Source of the DNA: Antedon mediterranea
Taxonomy: Eukaryota > Echinodermata > Crinoidea > Comatulida > Antedonidae
DNA length: 64,000 bases
Assembly (NCBI RefSeq): GCF_964355755.1
Contig: NC_092671.1
Coordinates: 37,465,304 to 37,529,303 of the forward strand
Direction: 5' to 3'
Position 1 is the first letter of the stretch. Each line of letters begins with the position of its first letter. This document shows positions 36,700-50,300 of this stretch, in pieces. The notes under the pieces are model-generated. The model made no database searches and was not told the DNA's origin. It saw only the letters and a program-made list of their open reading frames with translations. The position numbers and the translations under genes were made by a program.

Positions 36700-37060
36700 T
36701 GTATTTATTCAAATAAATACCCCTCTTTGAATAAGCGCCTCTCTCGAATAAAATTCCCCCATAGAACATCATGCTCCGCCCCGCCACATGCAATACACAA
36801 TTTTGTATTAGGTAGGCCTAGTAGAATTCATTGATTGACATGATCTACATTACCAAGCATTTTAATACACTTTTTACTGTATATTATTTTTACTCGGTAT
36901 TAATTGTGTTGTATTTTTTCATATCTAGGGCCAGGGTATTTATTTGAATTATACATCCATTTACACGCAAAAAATAAACGCCTCCCTTGAATAATAAAAC
37001 GGCCCTCTAAAAACTCTCCTGATTACAATAAACGCCCTGGGGCTAATAAATACGTTATTT
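36700..37060. repeat. Foldback repeat with AATAAACGCC motifs
   Basis: ACTGTATTTATTCAAATAAA and AATAAGCGCCTCTCTCGAAT on the left mirror AATAAACGCCCTGGGGCTAA and TAAATACG on the right, with internal AAATAAACGCCTCCCTTGAA. Related end sequences occur at about 58690-58795 and 60680-60730. Confidence 0.55.
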
Positions 37061-37310
37061 ATTACACTATACCATTATTAAAATAAAATGATGAGTAATG
37101 GTACCTAGAAAAAAAAACATATACAAGCTAGAATAGTCACATTACACATCTCGTCTGTTCCAGTGGAAGCCGTAGATTTGCATATATCATTTTTTCAAAC
37201 TTTTTATTTCCCGAACGTAATTTTGAAATGATATTTTATCTGAGATTTATATGTATATGAATATTTTATAGAGGTTGGTGAGCTCTTTTGAATTTGATCA
37301 GTCAAATTTA

Positions 37311-37740
37311 GGTATTTGTATAGCGCCAGTATAAACTAAACCGAAGTAAAAATCAAAGGCGCTTAATTGTATTAGATGTTAAAAAGATTTTTAAGTTCTT
37401 TAAAAAAATAGCGATGAGATGTTGATTTATAGTAATCATAATGTAAAGGGAGAGAATTCCAAAGAGTTTAGAGAAGCAGCAGAGAACATAAAAGACCTTA
37501 TTCTAGGAACAACCAGTATTTTTGATGAATGCGCTTCCAACACTTTACAAATCACTTGAGAAACACTCTCTTCTTGTAATGTAATGGATTCAGGCCTATA
37601 ATATTTAGACAAACATTTCGCGGATGCAAAAACACACGATTCACTATGAGTGGAATTAGCCATAGATTTTGATTGCAAAAATAAATCTTTCAAAATATGT
37701 TTATTACCAAAAATAAATTGTGTAGGTGATGTACTACTAG
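37311..37740 (-). mobile_element. LINE 3'-end remnant (antisense)
   Basis: The minus-strand frame LWNSLPLHYDYYKS...RYFFKELKNLFNI then stop is a LINE ORF2 C-terminus. It is followed by a 3' end with AAGCGCCTTTGA and GGCGCTATACAAATACCTAA, the same tail motif as 19441-19836. Frameshifts upstream show decay. Confidence 0.75.
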
Positions 37741-37745
37741 TCAGT

Positions 37746-37779
37746 CCATGGAGGAAAAAATAAATTTTCCTCCATGGTC
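37746..37779. repeat. Hairpin, 14-bp arms
   Basis: CCATGGAGGAAAA, a short AT loop, then TTTTCCTCCATGG. No function is assigned. Confidence 0.6.
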
Positions 37780-38358
37780 AGCCTGAGCAGGGAGGGAGTT
37801 GTTTATTTAAATAAACTCCTGGCTCTGAGCAAAGAACTTATCTTTGGTCTGACACGCCCTCTATAAACGAAAAGGGAATTTCCCAACAATTCTTCAATGC
37901 TGATTCGTGATAAACTAATCACAAACGCAAACATTCTTTTTTACTTCCTTCACTACGGATCGGACGTGAGTTGATCTAGCAGTCTTAGCTTGGCAGGTAC
38001 CGTATCTCGAATTATCTTCATTATCATTAGTTATCCCTCCTGTAATAAATAGTAAACGGTTCATGTTGATCTTGGCCTAAAACTAGAAACGTAGAGTGTA
38101 GGCCTAGCTATGCTATTATAAGTGGACAAAGTGTCGGTGTGTGTGGGGAATATATTGTATCTTTCGGTGTGGTGATCTACTAACTAGGCTAGGCCTAGGC
38201 CTACTAAGCTAGCTAGGGGTAAGCCTAGATAAGTGGTACTGTAGTGGAGACAATTTATGAAAACTGAATATATACCTACATAAATTAAATTTAGTTTTTT
38301 TTTCATATTAATTTATGCAGCCTTTTTTTTAAAATGATGATTCAGTCAATTAGACAAG

Positions 38359-41300
38359 ATGGCTGGAATTAGGTAAGTTAACCAATAATATATTATATTA
38401 TATATACAGTAGTAATGCTGTAGGCACACTCATTGACTATTATTATGAATATCTCTTAATATGTAGGCCCTACCTTGACCTGGACTTACTAGATCCTCTC
38501 TATCTGTTCCATACAATCACTCTCCTATGCTGTTTGTTTTTTGTGTTTTTTTTTTCATTTTCTTTTCTATTTTCCCCCCCAAGAACCTCTTATAAACCTG
38601 AAGAGGAAATATTAACAGAACCAAAAGAGAAATTGTTTCATGCTGCGAAAAATGGATGTTTAGAAATCTTTGAACGTGAATGTGAACAAAATCAATCGCT
38701 TTTGAATACCGAAGTAGGTTGTTTTTTGTTGTATTATAAGCATTTTGTCATGTTATTATGATAACAATTAAAACACAAATTATTGTTGTCTTGTTTTTTA
38801 TTCAGAAAGAATCAGATCTACCAATTCATGTAGCAGCATCCAACGGTAAACTTGAAATTGTAAAATACATTTTAAGTAAAAATAAAGAAGATTTTCTTCA
38901 CAAAACAAATAAGGTTTGTCATTTGTAATCTTTTTGGCAAAACAATACAGTTGTTCTGAGGAAGGGTAATCACTATCAGCGGCAATGGTGTGACCTTCGA
39001 CCTCCAATAAACATAAACATAAGTACAATTGTTAATACTCTTAATATCAGTTACTTTTCCTAAGAGTTCTAAGAATTCATTACTAATCATGGAACCTCCC
39101 TGTTTAATGCATTTTAAATGTTTACTTTACAGCATCAGCAAACACCATTACATTGTGCTGCTAAATTGAATAGAATTGACACTATTTCATATCTATTGAG
39201 GGAAGGAGCTGATCCGAACAAAAAAGATAAGGTATGGCTATAATAATAATAATGGTAAGGAAAATGATAATAAATTGAAAACATTTAGGTCCACAGCAAT
39301 CTTTGGAATCTTTGGATGCTATATATAAGGACACATTATCATTGTAACTGATGTAAAAAGTAAATATGACTTTGGACCCATGCATAGATAATAGATAGTA
39401 GTTAGATTGAAAATGTAACATACAATGTAAATGTAGAAACAAAGAATGTGCATGACAAATTGGAATACAAAATACTTTCGGTTTTTTTATCTCCTAAGTA
39501 AAATAAACATTCTTTCTCTCTTCTAAGTAAAATAATCCTTGAATGTAGCAGAACATACTATTTCTAATATTAGTCAACTCCACAATTTTCATCTTTTAGT
39601 ATGGAAGAACTCCTCTTCGTCTTGCTATTGAAGTACAAGCCAAGTGGGAGACCACTGAAGAACTTCTGAATTGCGAAGGAACACATTTTGATACAAAGGA
39701 TGAAGTATGTTGAACTGTATTTGTTTTCAAAGTGCTTAAAGTTTGTTATTATATTGCTATTTTCATGGTTATATCGCCTACTATTTGTGTGCCATGTTGG
39801 ACAATGTTACCCCCAGTTGTCAACAAAGTATAATAATGATATTTAATTTTTAAGTAACTCGAAAATTCATACTATTTTAAACTAAAATAAATGTAAATTT
39901 AAGTGACGATTGATATTAATGGGTTTCTACGTAATTTATGGTTGTTAATTTATGGTAAATTTGATTTATGAAAATTTATAGAAGGACAACTCATTGTTGT
40001 ACACAGCTGCAGCAAAAGGCTTGCAGAAGGTATGTGAGACACTCATCAAAGAAAAGAAGAGAAAGGTTGCTGAGATTAATGAGGTAAAATTTGGATAGGA
40101 TTGGTTCACATAACATGGTTAAAGATGCTTGGTATCAATCATTGGGTTCTTTTTACTAAGAGCCTGTTCAGACCTACAGAGTTATGCTTTCGTATTGTAC
40201 GCGGTGGTACGGAAAAGATAAGTGGAAGCCACCTCTTATGACACTGATCTTTCGTTTGTTACGACAGCTTAAGGTACAAGTGAACTCCGCTTATTATACA
40301 AAAGTTATGCATCAACGATTTTGACCTCTAACCAATCAAATTTACTCCTGCATACCAGATGTCCGTCCAAATCGGTGATACGTACGTTAAGCATTAGTTA
40401 AGCAAATCTGAACACTTTGCTGTTACAACGCTAATTATAATATGACAATGCTTGCGATACGAAAGCATAACTCCATGGATCTGAACATACCCTTACCCTT
40501 TTTTTCTCATGACAAATAAAACCAAAAGTATTAAAAAAAATTACACTTGTGCATAATTAAATTACTCCTGACAATTCTTGACAGTACTGATATAAAACAA
40601 ACAATGTTAAAATTACTATTAAAGTCCCTCAACTATGTCAAATTAATTCTAGAACATTGATTAATGTTCATGTATTGTTCATATTAATGTTTTTACATTA
40701 CTTTTGTTCATTTCAGGAAAAAGAAAATGCTTTGTTTGCCGTTGTACGTAACCTAAATGGCAAAGATGCAGCCAAAATGATACAATGTCTTTATAAATGT
40801 ACAGATGAAGAAGACAAGGAGAAGATACTCCTCCAAGAAAATGTATGAAATTATATAAATGAATGCTCAGTTAGTCAAGAATTTTACTTGTTAAATTTAA
40901 ATAGTGGTCCAATGGGAAGGTGTCCTATAAATAATAAAGAATGACCTTTTAACCCCAACATATTGGTTACACTGGCTCTTGCTTTAGTTCCCTTTTGTGT
41001 TTTCTGCCACTTACTTACTTTTTAGTTGTTTGATATAATAATAAGAATAATAACTGTTAATAGAGGATTATTGAATACAACTAGCTATATCCTACAATAC
41101 ATTTATTCAAAATGAAATTAAGCAACACCCGTTTCATGTCTTTATTTGGAGTTACCTTTTCTGATTTAACAGAAAGATGGACAAAATATCATAGCAGTTG
41201 CTGATGGCAATGAAGAAGTTGTTGAATTTCTGAAGACACAACAATCGGTTTGTACTGTTTTTTTAAATATTATGAATGTTTTTTCACAGGATTTTGAGCT

Positions 41301-44300
41301 TCCAAAACAGGGAAAGACAATTATGCAATTATGCTTTTTTTTCTTTCTGATGAGCAGAATGATTCTGTTAATAGCCATGACAGAGATTAAAATATTTCTT
41401 AAATTCTATACAAAAATCAAGAGAAAAAAAAAAATTAAGATATCAATAATTTTTTTATGTGTTATATTTCTTTTATTTAAGAACTATTACTGTTATTTAG
41501 TTTAATGTTTTTTTTTAGAAATTTGAGCATAATATTGTGTCTGTACATGAACATGATAAACTAAATCAGGTTAAGTTGTATGTTCTTGGACCGGAAAATG
41601 TTGGCAAGACTACCTTGATTGAGACTCTAAAAAAAGAGGTAAGACTAGTCCATGATATTAAAACATTACATTGAAATTATATACTGTATTTATAAATTCA
41701 ATTTATTCAAAAAGTTTTTAAAAAGTGGTGAGAAGGAAAGAGGAAGAAAAGCAATAAAATCCAAATCAAAAGAAATATTTTTATATAATTTATGTTTGCA
41801 ATATTCTGATAAATATTGGATTCTGTGGTACCTACTGTATTAAATAACACAGTATAATAATAATTATACATTCTTTGTTTTGTTAATTTATTTATTTTGT
41901 CTCTCTTGCAGCAATATTCATTTTGGAATATATTTCAGAATGGTAGTAATATCCAAACAAAACCTGGTATCAACATTCAAACTTGTAGCATTCCCCAAGC
42001 AGGCTTTTTTAGTGTCCGGAAATTTGGGAAAAAATACTTAACAGATCCACTGTTTACAGATGTCCATAGTTCTGTCATCCTTATTGCTTATAGAATTGTG
42101 ACAAACATTGAGAAGAGTCAATTTGTTTGTCCTCAGGTAATAGTTTTGCCTATATTTTATCAAATCATTGTTAACAATTGTCATTTATATCAGACTACAT
42201 ATACAGTCTTTCATTTGAAAAAAGATAGTGTATGTAAAAAGTGGAAAAAATAAAACTATGTTCACACAAAGCCTGGATTACACTCCAGTGGCCAGATTAA
42301 AAATCCTAAAAAATTTATGATACAACCTGTTCATACTAATGTATTCCTTATTCTATTCAAAACGTATTTGTGATATAACATAAATGGACCATAGCTTAGG
42401 CTGTGTTTGGATGTAAAATCAGTTTACATGTGTAACTGTGGAATACCCTTGAGAGCTAAACCAGTGATCGTTTCGGACGATGAAAAATGTACACATGTAA
42501 ACTAAAAAATTTACCCAGCAAAGGTCATATTTCGTGCATTTTTTTACACTAGTAAGGTCAAATTGCTCCTTATCTTGCTGTTAATCAGCTTGTGGTTAAG
42601 GTGTAATTGAACAATCCACCTCATGAGTTTGGTTTTTTAAACAGCTGGTTTATCTAAAAATTTACACAACACACGACCATTTCATATGTGTAAATTGTTT
42701 CGTCCGAACGGGCTCCTAGAGTTTTCTTTTGCCAGCAGACTGAATTTGGGCTAAGTCTGAACGTAGCTTAATGATGTATAGTAGGTCTATTTTACATGGA
42801 ATGAAACGTCAGATTCTCATTGGAATAATATGCTAGAAGCATTATTTCCATTTCTTATGTTAATAAATACTAAAAAATTAATAAAACATGAGATGTCCTT
42901 ACCATGTATTGTATGCATAAACATTCATAGTATAGTTACTAATCCAAATGTATCATTTGTTTTGAAATAAGATTCAAGATTGTTTACGGTTCATTATGAG
43001 GTCATCGACCAAGGGACCTAGAATCATTCTTGTTGCAACCCACTCTGATGAAGCAAAAAGTACTGATTGTAAGTAAAATGTGTGTTTATTAGTAGGGACT
43101 TTACGAAAAAGGACCAAAAGCCACAGGGCATTACTAATAAATAATTATAAAAAAATAATACAGTAGTATATAAATATAATAAAAAATAATCAGCTTTAAC
43201 AAAGTGGGTGGAGCTTTGCATGAAATTCTGACGTCTTAACTTTGTGAGGACGATAAAGTTGGCATTTTCCCATTTACGACTAGAAATATGGTACTGTACA
43301 TGTAGCCTTAAATACACAGTTCAAATTAAACTTGAAACTTGTAACGTATTAAATGAGCACATCGACGATCACGTTGTAAGAGGAATTTATTGAAGAACAA
43401 ACAAACTGAATACATAAGTATATAGAGAGCGCAGCCCATAAATATCTAACATCTTCTTTTCTCAGCTGAATTTGTTCAAAATGTTGATTAGTAACTTTAT
43501 ATCATTTAGATGCTTAAGATATCAGATTTGTTAAACTATGTACTGTTTCAATAAAGTTCTTCTACAGTATTATATATTTTAAAGTTCCATTTTATGATTA
43601 AATGTATATCTTGCAATTTGTTCTTTCTTTAGTCCTTTTGTTTAGTCTGGGTTCCAGACGGAGTTTTGTCTTAATATTAGTAAAAAGATAAATATTTTGG
43701 CACATATGGCGTTTCATACGTATACTACTTGATTTTTGGATATTCCGTCTGGGGAAACACGCACAAGTCACGTGGTTTGACACCAAGAATTCTTGGTGCA
43801 TACGATTATCCGGTTGACTAGTTTCAGCTGCATGCGATTGGCTACTCACTCGTACACCGTTTTAATATTCATATTTCAGAAGTTCAAAGACTCAACAACT
43901 AAGATGGTGTTACGTTTAGACAACGTGTACTTGGTACATTGATGAAAGTTTCTGAAGGCTAGAAATGATTTTATATGCCTAGTAGTTTGGTAAACATTTG
44001 ATGGGATTTTTCCCAAGAACATGAAAACTCGTCTTGATAAGATAGGCTAGCTTCTCCGCAAATCAAACATTGAATATGGATCATTTATTACGCGGAGATA
44101 ATTTGATTTAATTCCCACCAGACCCTGTCCTGTTCTGTGTAGTGGTGTAGCTTTGTTGTGTGCCGGTGGCATGTAGGCCTACTGCCTACTTTATTGGCGT
44201 TTTATTTGGCAGGTCATACGTGCGAGTTGAGTAGGACCTACGAAAGAGGCCTAGGCCAATGACTAAACAATTAATAACAAAAAACAACTTGGAAACACGA

Positions 44301-47300
44301 TTTTATCAACAGTCTCGACCGTACATTCAGCACTGTACGTACTCGATCTTTTTCATTTTGAAACAAGATGATCATTGGTTGATTCGAAATCCATATTTAC
44401 ATACCGCCCGCCCCATATAGCCAAATACGGTATGATCACCTACGTCATTCTTACCGGATGTTTGCAGTCTACAAATCGATTTCTATACGCGTTTCACAAG
44501 TCTGTATTTTCAGACAAAAATCGCGGTCGAAATAAAAACAAATAAATAAAAAAAAAAAGACAATAAATACAGACTTGGGGCAAGTCTACCTTTTGTTATG
44601 TTTTAGAGTTCTTTTTTTTTTCTTTTTTTTTTTAAAACAAAATATTTACAGGTCCAACCGATTAGGTGGTTCGTTGGTATCAGGTTTAGCATTGGTTGGT
44701 GTTTTCTGTTTGGGAATGGTTGTTTCCGTTGATGAATGTTTGGTCTTGGTGGTTGTTGGATGGGTGTTATAATCATATGTGAGATCTGGTTCAAAGTATC
44801 TGTTTGCTGCACTTGTTGCTGTTTTAAGATCTTTTCTGTTTCTGCGATATTTCTTTCCATTGTGTTCTACTACATAAGATCCTGGTGTATTGTGATGTTC
44901 AATTACTGTTGCTGGTTGCCATTGTTTTGATCCTGGCAGGGGTGTCATTCTTACTGAATCTCCTGGTGCCAAAGCTGGGAGTGAGTTGCCATGTTTTTGA
45001 TCATAGTAGTGTTTCTGTTTGCTCTGGTCTGCTTGAAATCGTTGCTTGATGTCTGTTGTATCATATGACTTTGGCTGTAGTAGTGTTTTGGCTGTAGGAA
45101 GCAGGTTTCGTGGTCTTCGTCCCATTAGTAATTGAGCGGGTGATAATTTACAGCTTGCTAGTGGTGTTGTTCTGTAATCTAGCAAGGCTAGATTTTTGTC
45201 ATTGCTTTTCTTCCATAGTCGTTTTACTGTCTGTACAGCTCTCTCTACCTCACCGTTTGATTGTGGGCAGTATGGTGAAGAAGTGCTGTGCTGTATATCG
45301 TAGTCTTTGCAGAATTTGGTAAACTCTGCTGATGAGTAGTTTTCGGGTATCCCGTGCCGACTGAATTGTTTTCTTTAAGAATTGATTATATTTTTTTTAT
45401 TTATTTATTTAATCACACTCTTGGAGCTATCAGTTTTCTGCAAATGTTCTACTTCGATGTACTTTGAGTAGTAATCAATGGTTATTACGTAGTCTTGTCG
45501 TTCAAACTCAAAGAGGTCACTTGCTACTTCATTCCATGGTAATTCTGGTAGTTAGTTAACGTATTAAATGAGCACATTGACGATCACGTTGTAAGAGGAA
45601 TTTATTGACAAACAAACAGACTGAATACATAAGTATATAGAGAGCGCAGCCCATAAATATCTAACAAAACTCTAAATAACATTTGAACTTTTAATTTAAT
45701 TGTTTAACAAAATACATTTGTATTGTTTTAAAATTGCTGTGTTAAAAGCAATACATTTTACACAGCGTTTGAATACAAGACCTCTAGCTAGGAAGGCTAG
45801 GCCTATGCTGTATCACCATAGGCATGTCGAACACAGGATATCTGTCGTCCTTCCCCCTACCGTCGTGTTTCTTAAAACCCCTAATGAATCTTTAAAGTGG
45901 AGCAGTTACCAAAATGTAGCAAATAAAGTTTAGAAATTATCAATACTAAATTCACCTTTTTCTACTATTTGTACTTGTATATTATGTACCGTACTACTGC
46001 AATCTAATTTGTTGTGTCTACCCATATAATATACTACTAGAATAAATTATACAATATACAAGACACTAAAAAACAATACACACTTCAAACATCATTGGAC
46101 CAACACAAAATGCTTAGTTTTAGGTCTGAATCTCAGAATAGTAAAACAAAATTCACCTTTCATGACAGTTTCTTGTAATTTCCCATTAGTAGTATATAAT
46201 CTGGTCAACACCACTATGTTCAACATTAACAATTGATTATTAGACATAATCCTTTGCGTACAGTATAACCATGGACCTAGAAAATATTGGTATGTTATTA
46301 TTTGAATCAACAGTTGCTAGAGAAAAGGCAGAACAAATTTTGAAACGGATGAAAGAACAATTCAAGGATTTGTATATTGTAGATGTGGTCATAGCTGTTG
46401 ATGCCAGAAACAAGAATGGAGTGGGCTTATTGAGGAAGACTCTAAGAGCCCAGAGAAATTCTCTTTTGGGTGAGGTAAGTAAACATTCTTCTGAAACTAA
46501 AGCTCTGTCTCTGTCACTATCAAACTAGTTTGACAAAAAAAGTGTGATGTGCCCAAATATGGTAGTGAAATTCCCAAATATGGTAGTTATATGACAGCAT
46601 CATGTCCATATATGGGCACAGCATATTGTTTTGTCACATAAAGTTTGATAGTGTAGACAGGGATTTACAGATAATACAAGTGATTGTATATAACAAACAT
46701 TCCATTATTAATGGTGATTGTAAAATGCATGTGAGGGATTTAAGTTCAAAGGTCTTTCTGAAGGTACAGTAGTATGTCCATTCATGTTTATGAAAGTTTG
46801 TCAATAATGCTTAATAATTATGAAGTGTAACCCAAAATTATAAGAAATAATGTTTTCAAAAAGGCTTAATAATAATAATATAATAATAACTTTATTTAAA
46901 AACGGATGTAACACTTGGATCACCAGATTGGTGTTTTTCACAAGGCCGTTACTTACTATAAAACTACTTTACACATGTTATCATTTACAGTAAATATGAT
47001 TAAAAAACTATACAAAAAATGATTTCATGAAAAACATAGAGTTTCAAGTATATCTTATCTTTGGTCATTTATTATTTTTTTTAATAGATGTATATTAGGA
47101 GCTGTAATTGCATTTGAGTTTATAGCATTTAAACTATTTCATAGCTTTCTGATTCAATTTTTATCTCATTTGAGATTCATCTACTTTTATACCCGCAGGC
47201 GTAATATTTCTTTTTCAGTAAAAGTGATTTTCTGTTTTCAATATTAATCTATAGAAGGAAGGCCATGTACCAGAAGCATGTGAAGAAGTCTCAAAATATT

Positions 47301-50300
47301 TGGCAATGTGTAAAGACAAGTTTCCCGTCAAGTCATTGACAGAGTTCTACGACTTGATCAGGACGGAGGTCAATCGCAAAATAAAGAAGAAACATTTACA
47401 TAAAGCCAAAGATTATCTACTCAAAACTGGTCAGGTAATTACTTAAAATATCGGTATGTGTATTAAATGTGTATATAAAAAACTAATTTGTCTAAAGTTT
47501 ATCAAAAACACTAGACCTACCATTTTTGACGCAATGCTTTAGCTAAGTAGCTCCCGTCAAATTTCGTCTCATGGACGGTCTTTTTTGTAGGCCTAGCTGG
47601 TAAATATCGTATGCTAGCTATTGGCCTAGCATGACGTCTTGTTGCTAAATTGTCTTTCCTTTTTAGGAAGAATTCAACTAAATTTGTAAAGATATATTTA
47701 TTCTGTCTGATGTCTTCATATATAAACAATTAATATAACTTTTTACAGATCTGTGTTCTGAAAGATGATCAAGTTGTTCTTTCACCTGAATGGCTGTTCA
47801 ATAAATTATTGGAGCGTCTTCTGGCACCAGATCCTAAGATTCAAAGGGCAGAGGAAGACATATACACAAAACATGAGATATATGAACTGTTTCAGGACAT
47901 CGTGACTAACACAGATGAAGTGATTAAATTGCTTGTGAATTTGGAATTCTGCTTTAAGATCAAGAAAGATGATGAAGAACATGTTAAAGTGTTGATTCCT
48001 TGTAAGCTGCCAGCAAAAATGCCGTCAGATGTGTGGAAGCCATCAATGAAAAGTTCTGAAACAGAAATTGTATCTTACAGTAGAAGAATATCTTGTGAAA
48101 ATACGTTCCTTGACAGATTCCCAAGCAGTTTCTTCCCAAAAGTTCAAACTTTTCTGGTAGTTACGTCTGAGACGAGTGGGAGGAAATTGAAATTGTGGAG
48201 AAATGGACTGAAAGGAAGCGATGAAAAGGTAGACTTTATTATCCAGATGTCTCCCAGTCTACAAGCAGTGACCATTTCTGTGCAGGTCACTCTCAAGCTT
48301 GTTTGCAAATTTCAGATTGTAAATCAACAACTCCTTGAGAAATGTCACAAAGTTCTTCTTAGATTAATCAATCAGGTGAATGATATCAAAGCTAAGACTT
48401 GTCCAGAAACATACACATGCCTAGAATATGTAAGTGGTAAATGCCTTAAGGAATGTGAAGATCCGAGTGAAATCACAGAAGTTTATTCACAAGATGAGTT
48501 GATAAAAGCAGAAGAGAATAACAATGGTTTGGTAAGCAAGAGTTCTATTCAAGATCGAGTTGATGACATTCTTATTAGGGGTTGCAGCCGTGAAGTCCTT
48601 GACAAGCTTAAATGGGAGAGTAGTGTTAAGTGGATTCCAACAGACATCCTGATAGGTGTTGCAACAAAAATTGACCAATACCTGCCAGACGGACATGACT
48701 ACCGAGCATTTGCTGCAGCTATTGACTTGGATGAAAAGTGCAGGTCTTTTGAGGGCAAATGTGAAAGTACTACAATAGCTCTTCTGGATGAATGGTGTAA
48801 GATAGATAAGAAATCTACAATTAAGAATTTGAAGAAAATATTAGAAAGAAAACCTATTGTTGATGGATTATCTAAGAATCGGGGAGATGTGGCAGAAGTA
48901 CTTTATAGGATATTCCCACGGAGACCTCAAGTTCCAGTTAAACAAAATGGTGAGCACAATCCACTTTGTAACGGAAAACCCCAGAATTGATTATATTTTT
49001 TTAATTTATTTATTTAATCACACTCTTGTTTACAAGACCAGCCAATTATGGCTTATGAGTGAACAAATATTTAATATAACAATTAAAATAGACACAGATA
49101 AAAACATCAAACAAAATAACAAGTTTTAATAGTCTTACAACACCAAATAAATTAGGACCAAACAAGCAAAGGATTCAACATTTATATATATAAAAGTATT
49201 TCTTCTGAGATCCCGGTTCGTGAATAGATACTGAAAGATGAGGGTGTATCAATTTGATCTCTGGTGCGCGTGCGTACAATTGAGGGACTTGTGCTATTTC
49301 GTCATACCACGCCAAGAGTGTTAAAGAGTCGCTATCCAATCGGGTTTGAACAATACCATGAAAGCCCCAGTGGTCTAATGACAAGGAAATGTGCATATCA
49401 AGCAGAAGGTTGTGGGTCTGAATCTCGGTTGGGTGAGATTCGCACAGATTTCCTCCTATAGTTTCAAATTAATTAATAAATTGTCAGTGAGAAATCTACA
49501 ATTTAAATGTATTCTCTAAAGTGCTTGAAAAATTATATTGCAAAAAAACACATTTTGACACTCTCAATTTGGATTCAGACAACACCACTCCACCAAACAT
49601 GCAATCGCAAAAGTGTAAACGATATTACTTCAGCACTCGAAGTAACTAGCTATATGTTGAGCATGGAGATATAAAATTGTAGAGGTGAAAATAACGTGTT
49701 TAGGAGTGGTAATAAAAGTAATAAGACATGAGCTTTCCCACCAGATATTTGGTAATGCCTTTGTTATGTACTGTGTGCTATCATGCTACCATGTTTGAAC
49801 AAATTTCAGTTCATGGGTTCCTTAAAATTTACACTCCTTTTTTCAAAAACTTTCAACAGCTAAACCAACATCACAAGCAACACCACTGATAAGTACAGGT
49901 AAGTTTAATTAGCAATACATTACTACTATTTAGTATAATATTAGAATATTTATTTTTTATCTTGCCTACAGTACAATGAAATACCAATTTTAGTTCATAG
50001 ATTCCTTAAACATTATGAGTCTTATACACTCTTGTTTTTAAAGGAAAAGATTCAAATCCTAAACCAACATCACAAGCAACACCACTGATAAGTACAGGTA
50101 AGTTTAATAGCAATACATTACTACTATTTAGTATAATATTAAAATATTTATTTCTTATCTTGCCTACAGTACAATGAAATACCAATTTCAGTTCATAGAT
50201 TCCTTATAAACATTATGAGTCTTATACACTCTTGTTTTTAAAGGAAAAGATTCAAATCCTAAACCAACATCACAAGCAACACCACTGATAAGTACAGGTA

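Larger units (their letters stand above)
36346..38358. other. Divergent intergenic region between the FN3 receptor and the ankyrin-Roc-caspase gene
   Basis: No host coding exon is recognised. It contains a repeat rich in AATAAACGCCTC motifs (about 36700-37060), a LINE 3' remnant (37311-37740) and a hairpin (37746-37779). Promoters of both flanking genes should lie here, but no core element can be named with confidence. Confidence 0.5.
43340..45666 (-). mobile_element. Decayed Ty3/Gypsy-type LTR retrotransposon in the Roc intron
   Basis: Near-identical 112-bp LTRs (43340-43451 and 45555-45666) begin TGTTAGATATTTATGGGC and end ACGTTACA on the minus strand. They are flanked by the 5-bp target duplication AAACT (43335-43339, 45667-45671). 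The only coding left is integrase. It keeps the first catalytic Asp region (YVITIDYYSKYIE), the catalytic Glu (SSPYCPQSNGEVERA) and the C-terminal chromatin/DNA-binding end (LLMGRRPRN, PGDSVRM, RRNRKDL). Gag, protease and RT are gone. The second catalytic Asp segment (normally DNGPQ) is missing and a 45-bp AT-rich insert breaks the frame. A Mutator-like element sits inside it. Confidence 0.85.
41519..46474 (+). other. Roc GTPase domain exons
   Basis: Four exons (41519-41638, 41912-42136, 42972-43068, 46314-46474). LYVLGPENVGKTTLIETL is the G1/P-loop. RIILVATHSDEA carries the G4 motif (THxD, as usual in Roc domains). The last exon (DLYIVDVVIAVDARNKNGVG) matches the end of the Roc fold. The G3 region reads FFSVRKFGKKYLTDPLF where Roco proteins normally have a WDFxGQ-like motif, so the switch-II Asp is missing. 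A 3.2-kb intron before the last exon holds an LTR element. Confidence 0.82.

Noticed and set aside
45700-45933. Plus-strand frame of 77 codons after the LTR element
   Set aside because: No family features, no splice fit to the neighbouring Roc exons; intron sequence.
46271-46313. Start codon at 46271 as a separate gene
   Set aside because: The frame from 46314 on is the end of the Roc domain and joins in phase with 43068 through an AG at 46312-46313; the ATG lies in the intron.
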